Assembly: GCF_018139145.2 (NCBI RefSeq)
Contig: NC_059500.1
Span: 52,942,663-53,006,662, forward strand
DNA length: 64,000 nucleotides
From: Gymnogyps californianus
Taxonomy: Eukaryota > Chordata > Aves > Accipitriformes > Cathartidae
Direction of reading: 5' to 3'
In this document: piece after piece, positions 51,403 to 62,689 of the stretch
How the letters are laid out: each line of letters starts with the position of its first letter
How positions within the stretch are numbered: the stretch's first letter is position 1
Made by a program: the position numbers and the translations under genes
The notes under the pieces: generated by a model
Told to the model about the DNA's origin: nothing
Databases searched by the model: none
What the model saw: the letters and a program-made list of their open reading frames with translations, nothing else

Positions 51403-52487
51403 ACATGTAGTGCACGGGCACATGTAACCTTCACAGTAAGGCGAGTCTGATGCGTCCTGGATGCGCTGGCCTTGATGAGACTGCGCAGAGGAAGCCTGTC
51501 CCTCCCGTGCCACCCATCCAGCATGCCCTGAATACAACGTGGTGGTTGTGCACCCACAGTGAACTGCATAACACTGACCTTGTAAGTTACAGGGAAAGCA
51601 ATTACACAGGCCATATTTGTATGTCTAGTGGCCATTTACCCAGGCTTCCTAAAGTCACAGCAGCCAGTTTGAGCTATTGCTTTCACTGAGCTGAAATCCA
51701 AAAATTCTGGAAAATTTTCTCCTTTTTTGATGAGAAACAATTTCCATTGCCGCCTAAAAAACAGTTGCTTAGTACACACTTAGCGCATGTAGGGCATTTT
51801 TACTGTTAGCATAATGTCTCATCAATCTCTGTAAGCAGCTTTTCATCTATTTCTACTTTCCCTGATCTTACTCTAATGAAAATAAATGGGGTATAACATT
51901 TGCCTTTTCTTTGTCTCCCTCTGCATCTTCCCCAAAGCAAAACCTGAGCTCTTAAATTTTTCCAACTCAAATGAACTTCCACTCCTGCCACATTTGAATG
52001 TGCCTAAACTGAGCACATGCACTGTCTTACATACAACGCACATGGACACACAACCCCCCCCCCCGCCCCATAGCTTTTGTGCTGAGGTAGAGGGCGCTTG
52101 GTGAAATGAATTACAGATCACAACTCTCTTTTAGTGAACACAAGTCAAAGAATATTTGGCACTGATGCACACATGCCTTAATAACGTAGGTATTTTTGAG
52201 TAATAATGTGTGGAAGCTTGCCCATGATAAGTTCCTTCTATGCTTATAATACAATTCCTTTCCTCAAGATTGCAAATCTGATATTTTTTGTTAGTCAATG
52301 TTTCTTTCTTTAAGTGATTCCTTCTTAAACCACAATGCTGTTTCAGGTACCACTGTTGCCAAAATAGTTGTGGTCATTATAAAGGACTGCAATAGAATTT
52401 CAAGTGTTTATTGCCAACTGGAAGAAATCTTGTGGTAACTTTACATATAGCACTCAAATGATATTTAGGAGGTGGCTTCCCTTCCTA
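51403..52487. other. CpG-retaining block, then unique DNA
   Basis: Up to about 51560 the sequence keeps unusually many CpG sites for this window. Minus-strand open frames of 116 and 139 codons overlap this block but show no motif and are best explained by fewer AT-rich stops. A C-run (11 C) lies at 52054-52064. Nothing else recognised. Confidence 0.45.
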
Positions 52488-52625
52488 ACAACATCCTAGG
52501 GTGCATAACCCGTGCATAATAAACTCACAACAGATGTCAAATAATCCTAAGCAGTTGTAGGGCCTCAGTTAGACTTCTGTGACCAGTTCTGGGTCCTCTG
52601 CTTCAAAAAAAAAGATGTGAAACCA
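52488..52625 (+). mobile_element. Old CR1 ORF2 fragment
   Basis: AACAACATCCTAGGGTGCAT reads NNILGCI, the CR1 ORF2 block after the palm. GGGCCTCAGTTAGACTTCTG and GACCAGTTCTGGGTCCTCTG then match the following block ([13 protein letters not shown] in the family). It is diverged and only about 140 bp remains. Confidence 0.65.
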
Positions 52626-55288
52626 CCTATGGATAGATAATTAAATTCCTAACTGTATATTTACGCACACACAGAGGCATGCATATATAAATTTTTTTAT
52701 ATATATATATATATTCACCCACGATGACAGTTGAAAGAACAGGGTGAAGAAAAGGGCTACTATTTTTCTCATCCAAGTAGTGAAAATCAAGAATAACTCT
52801 AGCGAGAGAGAGCAAGTTTTCTTACAGTAAAAATAACACAGCACAGGAAGATACTGCAAGTGATGGTTGTAGAATCTCCATCATTATATATCTTCCAGAT
52901 TCACTGGATGAAAATCTCCAAGGAATGAAAAACATTTCACTGATCTCTCTTGAGCTGGAAAATGGACTAGAACCTTATGTTTAGAATTATTTTATGACAA
53001 AACTGTTAAAGACAACTGTTCCACCAAGAAGGTGGAAGTCTCTGAAGTAATTTTTAATTATTTTAATTATTCTGGTATAGATCTTAAGAAATTATGTATT
53101 TTGCTTACCCGTTCACTTAAACAAAGAAAGCAATGTGGCCTCATCCTCTGGAGTCCATCAAATGTGCAAGAGCAAATTGCATGAATAAACTAGCTGCTAT
53201 TCTTTTCCTTTCAGGCATATCTCTGCAATACAAAAAGTGCCATAACTCCAAGCTTCTGCAGAATGCTTTTGCTTTGCCACTAGTATAATCACACGAAGTA
53301 TGTTACTCTTAGCACAATCTATTTTTTTCTGCATCAGTGAAATCAGCGAGCCCTTGCTTAAACTATAAAAGAAAAAACAGAGTATCTGTAACATATGGTG
53401 AATTTATCATTTCCAGAAAAGTTTGACTTATTGCCGATATGCTATACTACCAAAGATCCAAGCAAAGTCCTAGAGTCTGGAGGAGTTGTTTTGTTTTCAT
53501 TTTGTGACCTGAAAGTTTCTACTGAGAATCTGTGATTTTGTGTTCACTGAGATATTCCAGAATCTGCTTATTTCCTTCTCTTAAGCAATCTTAAAAAATG
53601 TATGCATACTTTATCATATGACCCCACTAATCATAATCAGGCCTCCAAAGGTTTTTTTTGTCTTTTTATTTTCTTTATGAACATTGGAAATCTGTAACTA
53701 CAGAGTTTAATTCTCTGCAGCGGTAAGAGAAAGCTGTCTGGCTAGGTTTCTACCAAGTAGAATGTATGTATTTACCAGTTTGCTATCTTGGGGACTGTGC
53801 TGAATACCAGGAAGACATCAAAACTACTGGAGATAAACACCTATTTCACCTACAAGGTGTTCATAATAATCTTTTCCGGTCCTGTTGTTATCCGGCTAAT
53901 TTGTTTTTCTGCATCCCTTTCTGATTTCATGACAGCAGTTTTGAGTTACTTCTGAAAAATAGTTGGGTTTTTTAGAGCAATAGTATCTCATGGCTGGTTT
54001 CGCTTCCAATCACATTGAATAAGTCTGAAGGTAGTATTTCCTCAAAATACTGAAAGGTGTTCTATAATCATTTTGCTTATAAAACAGATGATCTTAATTA
54101 TAATTAGCCCTTTTGGAGTTAGTCTTACATAAGTTTCCATAAAGTCTTATAGAGATTAATTTTTCTTTCTCAATAACTTTTTTTGAATTATTTTTCTTTA
54201 TTTAAGGGACAAATCTTTAACTGCCATCTATCAAATGAAAATATGGTGTTTCTTTCACTTCAGCAGTTGTTACACCAGAGCTTCTTTTGTTTTCTACAAC
54301 AAAACATTTTATTGAAATCCCATCTAGCAGTACTGCAGTATGTCTAGTGAACCCTTGCTACACGGATAAGCATCCTCCATCTTTCAAGACACAAGGGAAT
54401 GTAATATCCATCCTGAGGCTTTGGGGAAGAAGAATAGCCTGTTCATCATCACTGTGGATTTTTCACACCTGAGGATAGCAATGTGGTACTAGGGGTATGG
54501 TTTAGGAGAGTGCCTAGAAGAGAGTATGAGTAGACAAAGTTTTTGTGCAGTATAATTCACAGTGCCACTTAGACAATATGTTGGTTTGTTGCTGCTGTGT
54601 TGCTTCTTCACTGTGCCAGCTTTTCCTGCCAAAGAATACACAACTTCTGTTGACAAAGTTCTAGCATTGCCTCATCCTGATGCTCTCTTACTGAAGATTT
54701 GCAGTTAGGAGTTCAACAGAGAAGGTTTTAATTAAAAGTGTGCCTTTAGGATGTTCCTGAAGAGCATTTTGGGCAGCATGCTTCCTCCTCCTGCACTCCA
54801 GTTCTTCCTACCAGAGCAGGTGGGTGCTTTTTATTAGCTCCTTGATGGACATGCTTTTAGTGTGCTCTAAACCTTTGCCACTGGTGGGAGTGTCTTGTCA
54901 CATCATTAAGAGCAGTGAGTAAAACTCCTCTGACAGAGACTGGAAAATTTTTATGCATATTGCACTAAAAGGACGATCAGGCAATCTGGTTGGGATTACA
55001 AAGATAGTCGTTCTTTCTAGCACTTTCTTCACTGAGGGTGATAGCAGAATCAGCCATTAGATGTTCCTGTCTTGGATACAGTGACTAATTCCTGGGTCAC
55101 CGCTATGCAGATGCATTCCTGCATGAGCAGTGACATAAGTTCCTTTCCTTCTCATCTTCACTACACCTTTTCACCAAAAAAAATGTTATAGCAGCAGCAT
55201 GCACTGCACATGACAGCAACATCTTCCCCCTGGCTCCCACGATCTCAGTACATAAACACATAGACGTTGAACCTAGGCATGCCACACC
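52626..55288. other. Unique noncoding DNA
   Basis: AT-rich with an AT microsatellite at 52698-52714. No gene, RNA gene or transposon recognised up to the LTR at 55289. Confidence 0.55.
52698..52714. repeat. AT dinucleotide microsatellite
   Basis: About eight TA repeats after a run of T. Confidence 0.9.
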
Positions 55289-55878
55289 TGTCCTGGTTTC
55301 AGCTGGGATAGAGTTAATTTTCTTCCTGGTAGCTGGTATAGTGCTGTGTTTTGGATTTAGTGCGAGAATAATGTTGATAACACGCTGATGTTTTAGTTGT
55401 TGCTAAGTAACACTTATCTTAAGTTAAGGATTTTTCAGTTTCCCATGCTCTGCCAGCAAGCAGGTGTGCAAGAAGCTGGGAGGGAGCATGGCCAGGATAG
55501 CTGACCCAAACTAGCCAAAGGGATATACCATACCATAGAACATCATGCCCAGTACATAAACAGGGGGTGGATGGGCTGGGAGGTGTGGATCGCTGCTCGG
55601 GCATCAGTCAGTGGGTGGTGAGCAATTGCATTGTGCATCACTTGTCTTTTCTTGGGTGTTATTTCTTTTTTTTTTTGTTATATTCCTTTTCATTACAATT
55701 ATTATTATTATATTATTATTACTAGTTAGTAGTGTATTTTATTTTACTTTAGTTATTAAACTGTTCTTATCTGCACCCAAGAGTTTTACTTTTTTTTCCT
55801 CGTCCCCACCCCACTGAGAGGAGGGAAGGCGAAGCAGCTGTGTGGTCCTTAGTTGCTGGCTGGGGTTAAACCACGACA
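55289..55878 (+). mobile_element. Solo LTR, same family as 22380-22998 (copy 3)
   Basis: A 590-bp LTR from TGTCCTGGTTTCAGCTGGG to GGTTAAACCACGACA. The flanking pentamers are ACACC (left) and CCACC (right), a 5-bp duplication with one mismatch. It aligns along its length with copy 1, with roughly one difference in ten bases by eye and a small deletion near 55590. The TATA box has become TACATAAA (55553-55560). No internal viral sequence is present. It lies at the left edge of the decayed tandem array. Confidence 0.94.
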
Positions 55879-58265
55879 CCACCATAATGAAACCTAGTGT
55901 TTGCCAGTAAACCAACCACCTCTCAAACCAAGCTCATCAGCCCTGTCTAGTCCAGTAATATTTACTGACCCAGAAAAAAATCTTAATCATATAACATGTA
56001 AAAGCAGAAACCCTATCTAGTTTGACTGAAATTCGAGTACACAACAATAAACCTACCTTTGTGCCTCGAGTTCTGAGTTCTGACCTTTGCACAGTCCCTG
56101 CTCCCTCTGCCAGACCTGTTAGTAAGCATAGCGCACTGAATTTTATTCACACCCGTTCTGCCATCAATTTAAACTCAATGATACTAGGCAGCCCCTGAGT
56201 TTATTGGTCCAGGAGACCAATCATGAATACAGCCCTAACCTTAACACAGTAAGAGAAACTGGATGAGGCAATAAATCCAGTTCACTGATTACTGCTAGAC
56301 TAAACTCATAACCCCAACATCAACAAGAGCTCTAATGATACCTGATAGGTCCTGACTGTAACAGCACAAGACTGGTCAAGTTCAACTCTAATCTGAGTCC
56401 ACCTGTCCTTTCCTGATTGGCAGTATTGCTAGCTCTTTGTCCCCTGCTAACCTGAGTCCTAAGCTTCCTAACAGCTCCAGCATTAGATGGCTGGGTATCT
56501 TACCTGTGCTCCAACTCACCAAAATTAAAAAATCCTTTGCTGACTATATCCAATATACTCCTTTTTGTCTCTGCCTCTGTACTAATCTTACCCATGTGAT
56601 ACCAGACTTGATTGAGCTCTATGGCTTTTGTTAGATCTAGTAATAAACCTACTGATTGATAACTATTGGACCAAATACAATCCTATTCCGAGCACCAGGC
56701 TCAAAGCTAATGTAGAACACCCTCCATATCTTTAAGTCAAATTTAGGCACCCCATTTCTCTCCAGACAGTCCCTTACTGCCACCTGGATGAAAGAAGCAT
56801 ACCTCTTTCTCCTCCTTCTCTGCTTACAGTCTTGTCTGATTAAGCTACCAGCAGGAAAAGGAGTGGTGAGAGATGGAGGAAAATACAGGCAAATCTGGAG
56901 TGAAAAACAAAAGGAGATTCCTCCTCTGTGCAGCCTCTACCAATGTAAACCATAATTTTCAGTCCAGCCCTCTATCTGTCTTACACCTCTGAACAGACAG
57001 TGTTACCAGCACATGACCAAAAATATCCACAGGGAAATAAACCATCATGATTTATCAAGTTACTATGGCAGCAGGCTCCAAAATTACTGTAATTCAATGT
57101 GATAGTTTTATCTAAACCCTAACACAGACTCTGTCCTTATCCTGAATACACTCCTGGGTTGTACAACAGCCAAACTTGAAAACGAATCACTGCTGTTCTA
57201 AGCCCTTTTTGGGTTTTGATTGTTAGTGGAACTTTTAGAATCCATTATCTTCAAACTTGTGAAATCTTAGGACTACATTAGTCAATGTGCAGCAAAACCC
57301 TACAGAAGCCCAAGTCACAGTCTCCTTCAGAGCCCTAATGGCTAACATTCTTAACACCTTTGGTAATGAGGCCAATAGCACTCTTATTGTTGTTCCACAT
57401 GGTCTGTTTTATTAAGCCCTAAATGCAAAGCCAGCTCTAACCCTATGATCACAACTACTGTTGACTGGCAGATATAACCTACAACCCAGATTTGAGAGAA
57501 AACCTGTGCCCTTCTGGAGAGAGAGCTGGAGGCCAAGAAGTAGGACATAAAGTATTGCAGGTGAAGATATACACCTTTGTTTAGACAACTGGACTGAGTT
57601 GACACTCTCAGTGACAGTCACATCTTCTATTACAGTAAAGGTGAACCGTGACTTTACACAATGCACAGTAGTAACAGGGAATAATATTCCCTGCTTCAAC
57701 CATGAAAATATTATCAGCTATTGTGCTATGCTTCCTTTGGGGCTTTGGTTTAAACTGTCATTTTTACAGACACTCTAGAGAGTCTACTAAACCCCAGTCA
57801 CAACCCAAAGATTAAATCAGGTTCATCGGTATTATGTGGAATATCACTCCTAATTTTCACACTGAGAAACCAAATGGTTCCTGTTCTAAATTTGTTTTGT
57901 GGCATGCATTTTAATTGTGCTGATACTGTCGCACTGTAGAATACACATCCCCAAAATCTAGCACTAGGTAAAGGCTTGACTAGATCAATATACTCAGAGC
58001 AGTGACAGTTTTAATTTTTTCACTGAGAAACCTAATGACCAATGACACACTTCCTGTCACTCCAGAGTTTCTCGTTTACCAAGCCTTAACCTAGGCTCAC
58101 ACAAAGTTCAATCATATGAATTACATGCCAAGACAGAAATTTAATCACTACCATCTTAAACCTAATTTGAAATCTACTTTCAAATTCTGCATTTGTCTCT
58201 CTCAGTAGTTTCTCATTTACTAAGGTGTAACAAAAGCCTCAGACTGTGCTCACTGACACCTTGTG

Positions 58266-60555
58266 AAACACCTAGATTCACTGGGTCATACAGGCTGGAA
58301 TAGACCATGGGAGGTTTCTATCCAGCCTCCCACCCAAAGCACGGTGAATGGTGCATTCAGGTCAGATTGCTCTGAGCTTTATCCAGTCAGATCTGGAAAC
58401 CTCCAAGGACAGAGATTTCAGTCTCTCTGGGCTGCCCATTCCACTGCTTAATTATCTTCATCGTGAGTGTTTTTTCCTTATCTCCAGCCTGAGCCTCTCG
58501 TGTTTCAGCTTCTGCCTGCTGCCTTTTGCCCTCCCGCCATGCACCACTGTGAAGAGCCTAGCTGCATCTCCTTGATCCCCTTCCATCAGTGACAGGGTTG
58601 CTGTTAGGTGCCATTGAAGCCATCACTTCTCCTAGATGAACTAGCCCTAGTCCCACAGCTTTTCCCCACAGGGCACGAGTTCCCTTTCCCACCCTTTTGG
58701 TAGCCTCCACTTGATTACACATCATATTCCAGATGTAGTGTAATCAAAGTGCCAACTAAAGGGGCATAATCACTTTCCTTGATCTGCTGAATATATTTCT
58801 CTTGAGGTAGCCCAGGGTGCTCTTTGCCTTCATCACTGCCAGGGTTCACTGCAGGCTCAGTTTAGCTGACTTCCTCATCAGGACATGTAGATGTGGCACT
58901 TAGGGACATGGTTTAGTGGTGGACTTGGCAGTGTTAGGTTTACAGTTGGAATCAATGATCTTAAAGATGTTTTCCAACTGAAATGAAAATGAATCTATGA
59001 AAATTATTCTAGGACCCGCAGCACCTTCTCTGCAGAGCTGATGCCGGGGCAGACAGTGTGTGCTATTGCAGATGTGATGCAGGACTCAGCATTTGTCCAT
59101 GTTGAATTTCATGAGACTTCAGTCAGTCTAGTCTTCCCGCCTGTGCAGCTCTGCTCTTGACAGCATTGACTGCACCCCGATCCCTCTGTTGTTCAAAACT
59201 TGGTGAAGGTGTATTTCACCTTGCCCTCTAGGCCCTTGATAAAGATGCTAAACAGAACAGGTTCCAAGGTGGACACCTAAGGAACTCTGCTTTTAACCAG
59301 CCTCCACTTAGACTACGATTCATTAACCACTATATTTCAATCCTGATGATTTAGCCAGTTTTTCACCTAGATGGTAGGCCAACCACCTAGATTGTAACAT
59401 GCCATCTTGATTATAAGGATTCTACAGGAGACTGGGTCAAAACAGTTGCTAAAGTCAAGGTAGACATCCTACAAGGTAGAAAACTGCTCCCCTCTCATCC
59501 ACTTACACGACTTATTCCTGGTAAATTCACGCTGGCTATTTCCAGTCACTCACTTTTGTTTCATGCATCTAGAAATGGTTTCCAAGAAGACTTGTTCTAA
59601 AATTTTCCCAGGCACAAGAGTGAGACTGCCCAGCCTGTAGTTCCCTGGATTGTCACTCTTGCAAATTTTGAAGATGGTTGCTACACTTCTCTTTCTCCAG
59701 TCATAATGGGCTTTGTCAGCTTTTCAAAGATAGTCAAGAGCAGCCTCACAACGACATCAACCAGTTCTCTTAGCATCCTCAGATGCATCCCATTGGGTCT
59801 AGACTTGTATGGGGCAAGGTTTTTCAAGAGATCCTTGACTCAATTATCTTCCACTACTGATAGCTCCTTGATTTCTTGAACCTTGTGTCTCGGTGGAAGA
59901 CCTTCAGAGAGACCTTGTTGGTGAAGTATGAGACAAAGAAGGCATTATATGCCTTTCCCGTCAGTAAATCATCTGCTCCAGTCAGCAGCAAGAGCACATT
60001 TTTCATTGTTTGTTCTTTTACTGTTAGTTTGGGGATAGAAACTCTTCATGCTGCATTTCATGTCACTTGATAGTTTCAGCTGTAGCTGAGGTTTTGCTTT
60101 CCTAAGAATATCTCTGCATGGCCAGGAAATGTTTCTATAAACTTGAATTATAGTCTGTCCTCACTTCCACATTCTGTATACATCTTTTTGCATTGCAGCT
60201 CAGTCATAAGTTCCCTGTTTAGCCACACCAGTCTCCTGACATGTCCAGGTATTGTTCTGAATGTTAGGATAAGATTATCTTGAACTTGGAGGAGGCTGTC
60301 CTAAAGAACTGAGTTCCTTTGCCCTTCAGAGCTGTACCCCAGTTTCCTGAAGAGCTAAAATTTGTTCTCCTGGAGTCCAAGGACCTCTACTCTTCTTCTT
60401 GCCTTCCTCACTCTTGTCAGGATCTTGAAATCCATTGTTTCATGTTCACTGCAGCCAAAGCTGCCACTGATTATAATTTCCACTACCAGTTCCCTCATTC
60501 ATGAGTCACATATCCAGGACAGCATCACCCCAAACTGTCCCATCTGGAATCTGAG
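58266..60555 (-). mobile_element. Old CR1 LINE (CR1-D) within the tandem array
   Basis: CR1 in minus orientation. Its 3' end at the left starts ATTCACTGGGTCATACAGG and ACCTCCAAGGACAGAG. Further right are reversed ORF2 regions, recognisable at GTCCATGTTGAATTTCATGA (59095), CCCTTGATAAAGATGCTAAA (59232), CTAAAGTCAAGGTAGACATC (59451) and TTTTCAAAGATAGTCAAGAG (59720). The right end fades near 60555. All frames are broken. It is about 2.3 kb including a nested fragment. Confidence 0.85.
58879..59002 (+). mobile_element. CR1 3' tail nested in CR1-D, opposite orientation
   Basis: AGATGTGGCACTTAGGGACA, TGGTTTAGTGGTGGACTTGG, TTGGAATCAATGATCTTAAA and GATGTTTTCCAACTG with AATCTATGAA are a CR1 3' end in plus orientation, while the surrounding CR1 is minus. 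The word AGGAC occurs at both borders (58879 and about 59011), which could be a short target duplication. Confidence 0.82.
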
Positions 60556-62485
60556 TCTAAAAGTACACACCATAAATAATTGCTTCCCCTAAAAATGTTT
60601 TGGGCACTGTCTTAAGAATATTTTTCTGTCTACCTTAGTGGTGATCTACTTTGAAACTTTCATCAGTTTCTCACTGAAAAACTAAATGGCTTATTCTAAA
60701 GTTTTCCTTCAGCATATTCACAAGTGTCCCAAACTTCTCATTCACATCACATTATGTTTATTTGCAAGTTCTCCCTTACCTCAATTATTTTGTGTGCAAT
60801 AATCCACATCTTTGCCTAGCTTTTACCCTTGGTTCATACTTTACCCTTGGTTCAGCACACAGTGTTCCTCAGATTGTCTTTTCTCATTTTATTCCTGAGA
60901 AACCTCATTACAACTTTCCACACTTCTTCTGGGATACACTTACAATGCCACTCCTAATCTTGTCCTAATTTTTTTCTAGAGTCAGCCTTCTGTGGGCAAG
61001 TTTTTGTTGCTCTGGGAATTCCACTCCTTCTTTCAGCATTGATAGTCTAAATTCTCCTCTTAGTTGCAGACTTGCAGTCTCTCACTAAATCTGGACTTCC
61101 CTCAGGCTCAAAAATACCTTATACCATTTTCCTTTTTTTGTCACTGAGAGCCCTAATGACTAAAATCCTATTTTCTCTAGGGTAATCTTTTCAAAGACCT
61201 TCTTACTCTCATGCCGTAATTTTCTAATTTAATCAACTTAAACCCTTAACTGAACCCAAACTCTAGATTTCCCTAAGACTCTAGACACGTTTAAATACTT
61301 TCTTTTCAGTGAGAAATCTAAAAATGGTTTTCCCATGTTTTATTCTGGTTTTGCTTCACCACTGAGCATTCACTGTCAGTCCAAGGAATTTTATCACTTT
61401 ATTACCAAGTTGCCCTATGCCGAATGTCTGAATGGTTTTTTGTTATCTCTTTTTCTATGACCTTCTTATTGCACAGCCACAACTTCTAGTTTGTTCAACC
61501 TTAAACTGAGTTTAGTGGCACTGCTAAATTTTCACTGAAATACTAAACCCCCACTATTCTGCACTCATTTTTGGCCTTGTCTGAAATTTGTTGTTCTGGG
61601 CTTTTTATAGATCCTAGTTTATAAAGACCTAATTTTAATTCTTGGTTTAGGGTGGACTCAGTAACACCCTAGAGAATTCTGTTCCTCATTTTATCTTTGA
61701 AAAAGCTGATAATCATGATCCTAAATGTAGCTTGGTGTTGTCTACTAGTATGCTCTCACTGTATTTCCATAGCTTCAGTTTATCTAAGTCATAATCCTTA
61801 CCATATTCCTAGACAAAATGACAATCAAATGGTGTTCCTAATGTGGACAGGGGAGAACTGAACCACCAGTGTTCTAACTTCTGGGGTCCACTTCTTAAAA
61901 GTTTATTTTTAGTGTAAAAAACTTCTAATCACTAAATGTAAACCAAAACCCTTGTTTTCATGAGCCTCAGTAACACCATCTGGGACATTATTCATCTTTT
62001 TCTGATGAAGAATTTCCTTCTGTAATCTGCTTTCCCATGGCACTGTTGCTGTCAGTTCACAGCTTCCACTTTATTAAACTTTAATTCCAACTATAGGCTT
62101 CCACTAGCTTCAGTAATGTTCTCCAAAGGTCACTGCCAATTTTCACTACTGAGAAAGCCAACAGCCAGTATTCTAAGTTTCCTTGAGATCTGTTTCAAGA
62201 TTACTTCGGGATCGGCTTCCAAACAAACATTCTTATTATTATTATGTAGTTTACTAAGCTCTAGCTTCACGATACCTGATGGAAAGATGCTCCTGGGTCT
62301 GTCCCTAGGCAAGTTAAGTTTGCTGTTTTAAAATAACTTCATGTCTCACTTCAAAGGGCACTTTTACATCCTAACAGATAGGATCATTACTCAATCTTAA
62401 TATGTATCCTAGACCCCAGATTTTAAGTAGGATTAATGAAATCTAATGAAATTCCTAATTTTCTTCACTGAGAAACCTAATCACC

Positions 62486-62562
62486 ACTTCCTTAAAATAA
62501 CATTTTTATTTTATTTTATATTTACTTATTCATTTATTTATTTACTTACTTATTTACTTTTA
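62486..62562. repeat. TTTA/TTAT-rich low-complexity tract
   Basis: Repeated TTTATTTA and TTACTTAC units over about 75 bp. It marks the right end of the recognisable array. Confidence 0.85.
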
Positions 62563-62624
62563 GTCTACCAGCTAGATACTTAATCAAAACTAGGGATCCC
62601 TGCAAATCCAGGGGAGGAAACCTC

Positions 62625-62689
62625 CCCAGACAGACACACAGACAGACACACACACACACACACACCCCCCCACACACACCCCCCCCACC
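62625..62689. repeat. CA repeat with interspersed C runs
   Basis: CAGACAGACACACAGACAGA passes into a pure CA repeat, then CCCCCCC, ACACACACC and another C run. It is likely to be unstable and prone to sequencing or assembly error. Confidence 0.9.

Larger units (their letters stand above)
55879..62480. repeat. Strongly decayed tandem array, unit about 160 bp
   Basis: Three short boxes recur in fixed order: TTTACTAAGCCCTAACC, then CTCAGTAACACC about 41 bp later, then TTTTCACTGAGAAACCTAAT about 36 bp after that. This 41/36 spacing is seen for units with box 1 near 57783, 61618, 61927 and 62070 (box 3 near 57860, 61695, 62004 and 62147). Further copies of box 3 lie near 58021, 60672, 60893, 61142, 61307, 61533 and 62466. 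Several box-3 intervals are close to one or two times 160 (161, 165, 162, 319). Other intervals are irregular, as expected from indels. The part left of about 57.1 kb is weaker, though GATACCTGAT and CTAACC-type words recur there. An old CR1 interrupts the array at 58266-60555. No coding frame is associated with it. Confidence 0.6.

Noticed and set aside
51187..51635. Minus-strand open frames of 116 and 139 codons
   Set aside because: They overlap each other in different frames and show no domain. They reflect the locally higher GC and CpG content.
55879..62480. CCCTAACC words suggesting interstitial telomere repeats
   Set aside because: They occur once per about 160-bp unit within a longer box, not as consecutive hexamers.
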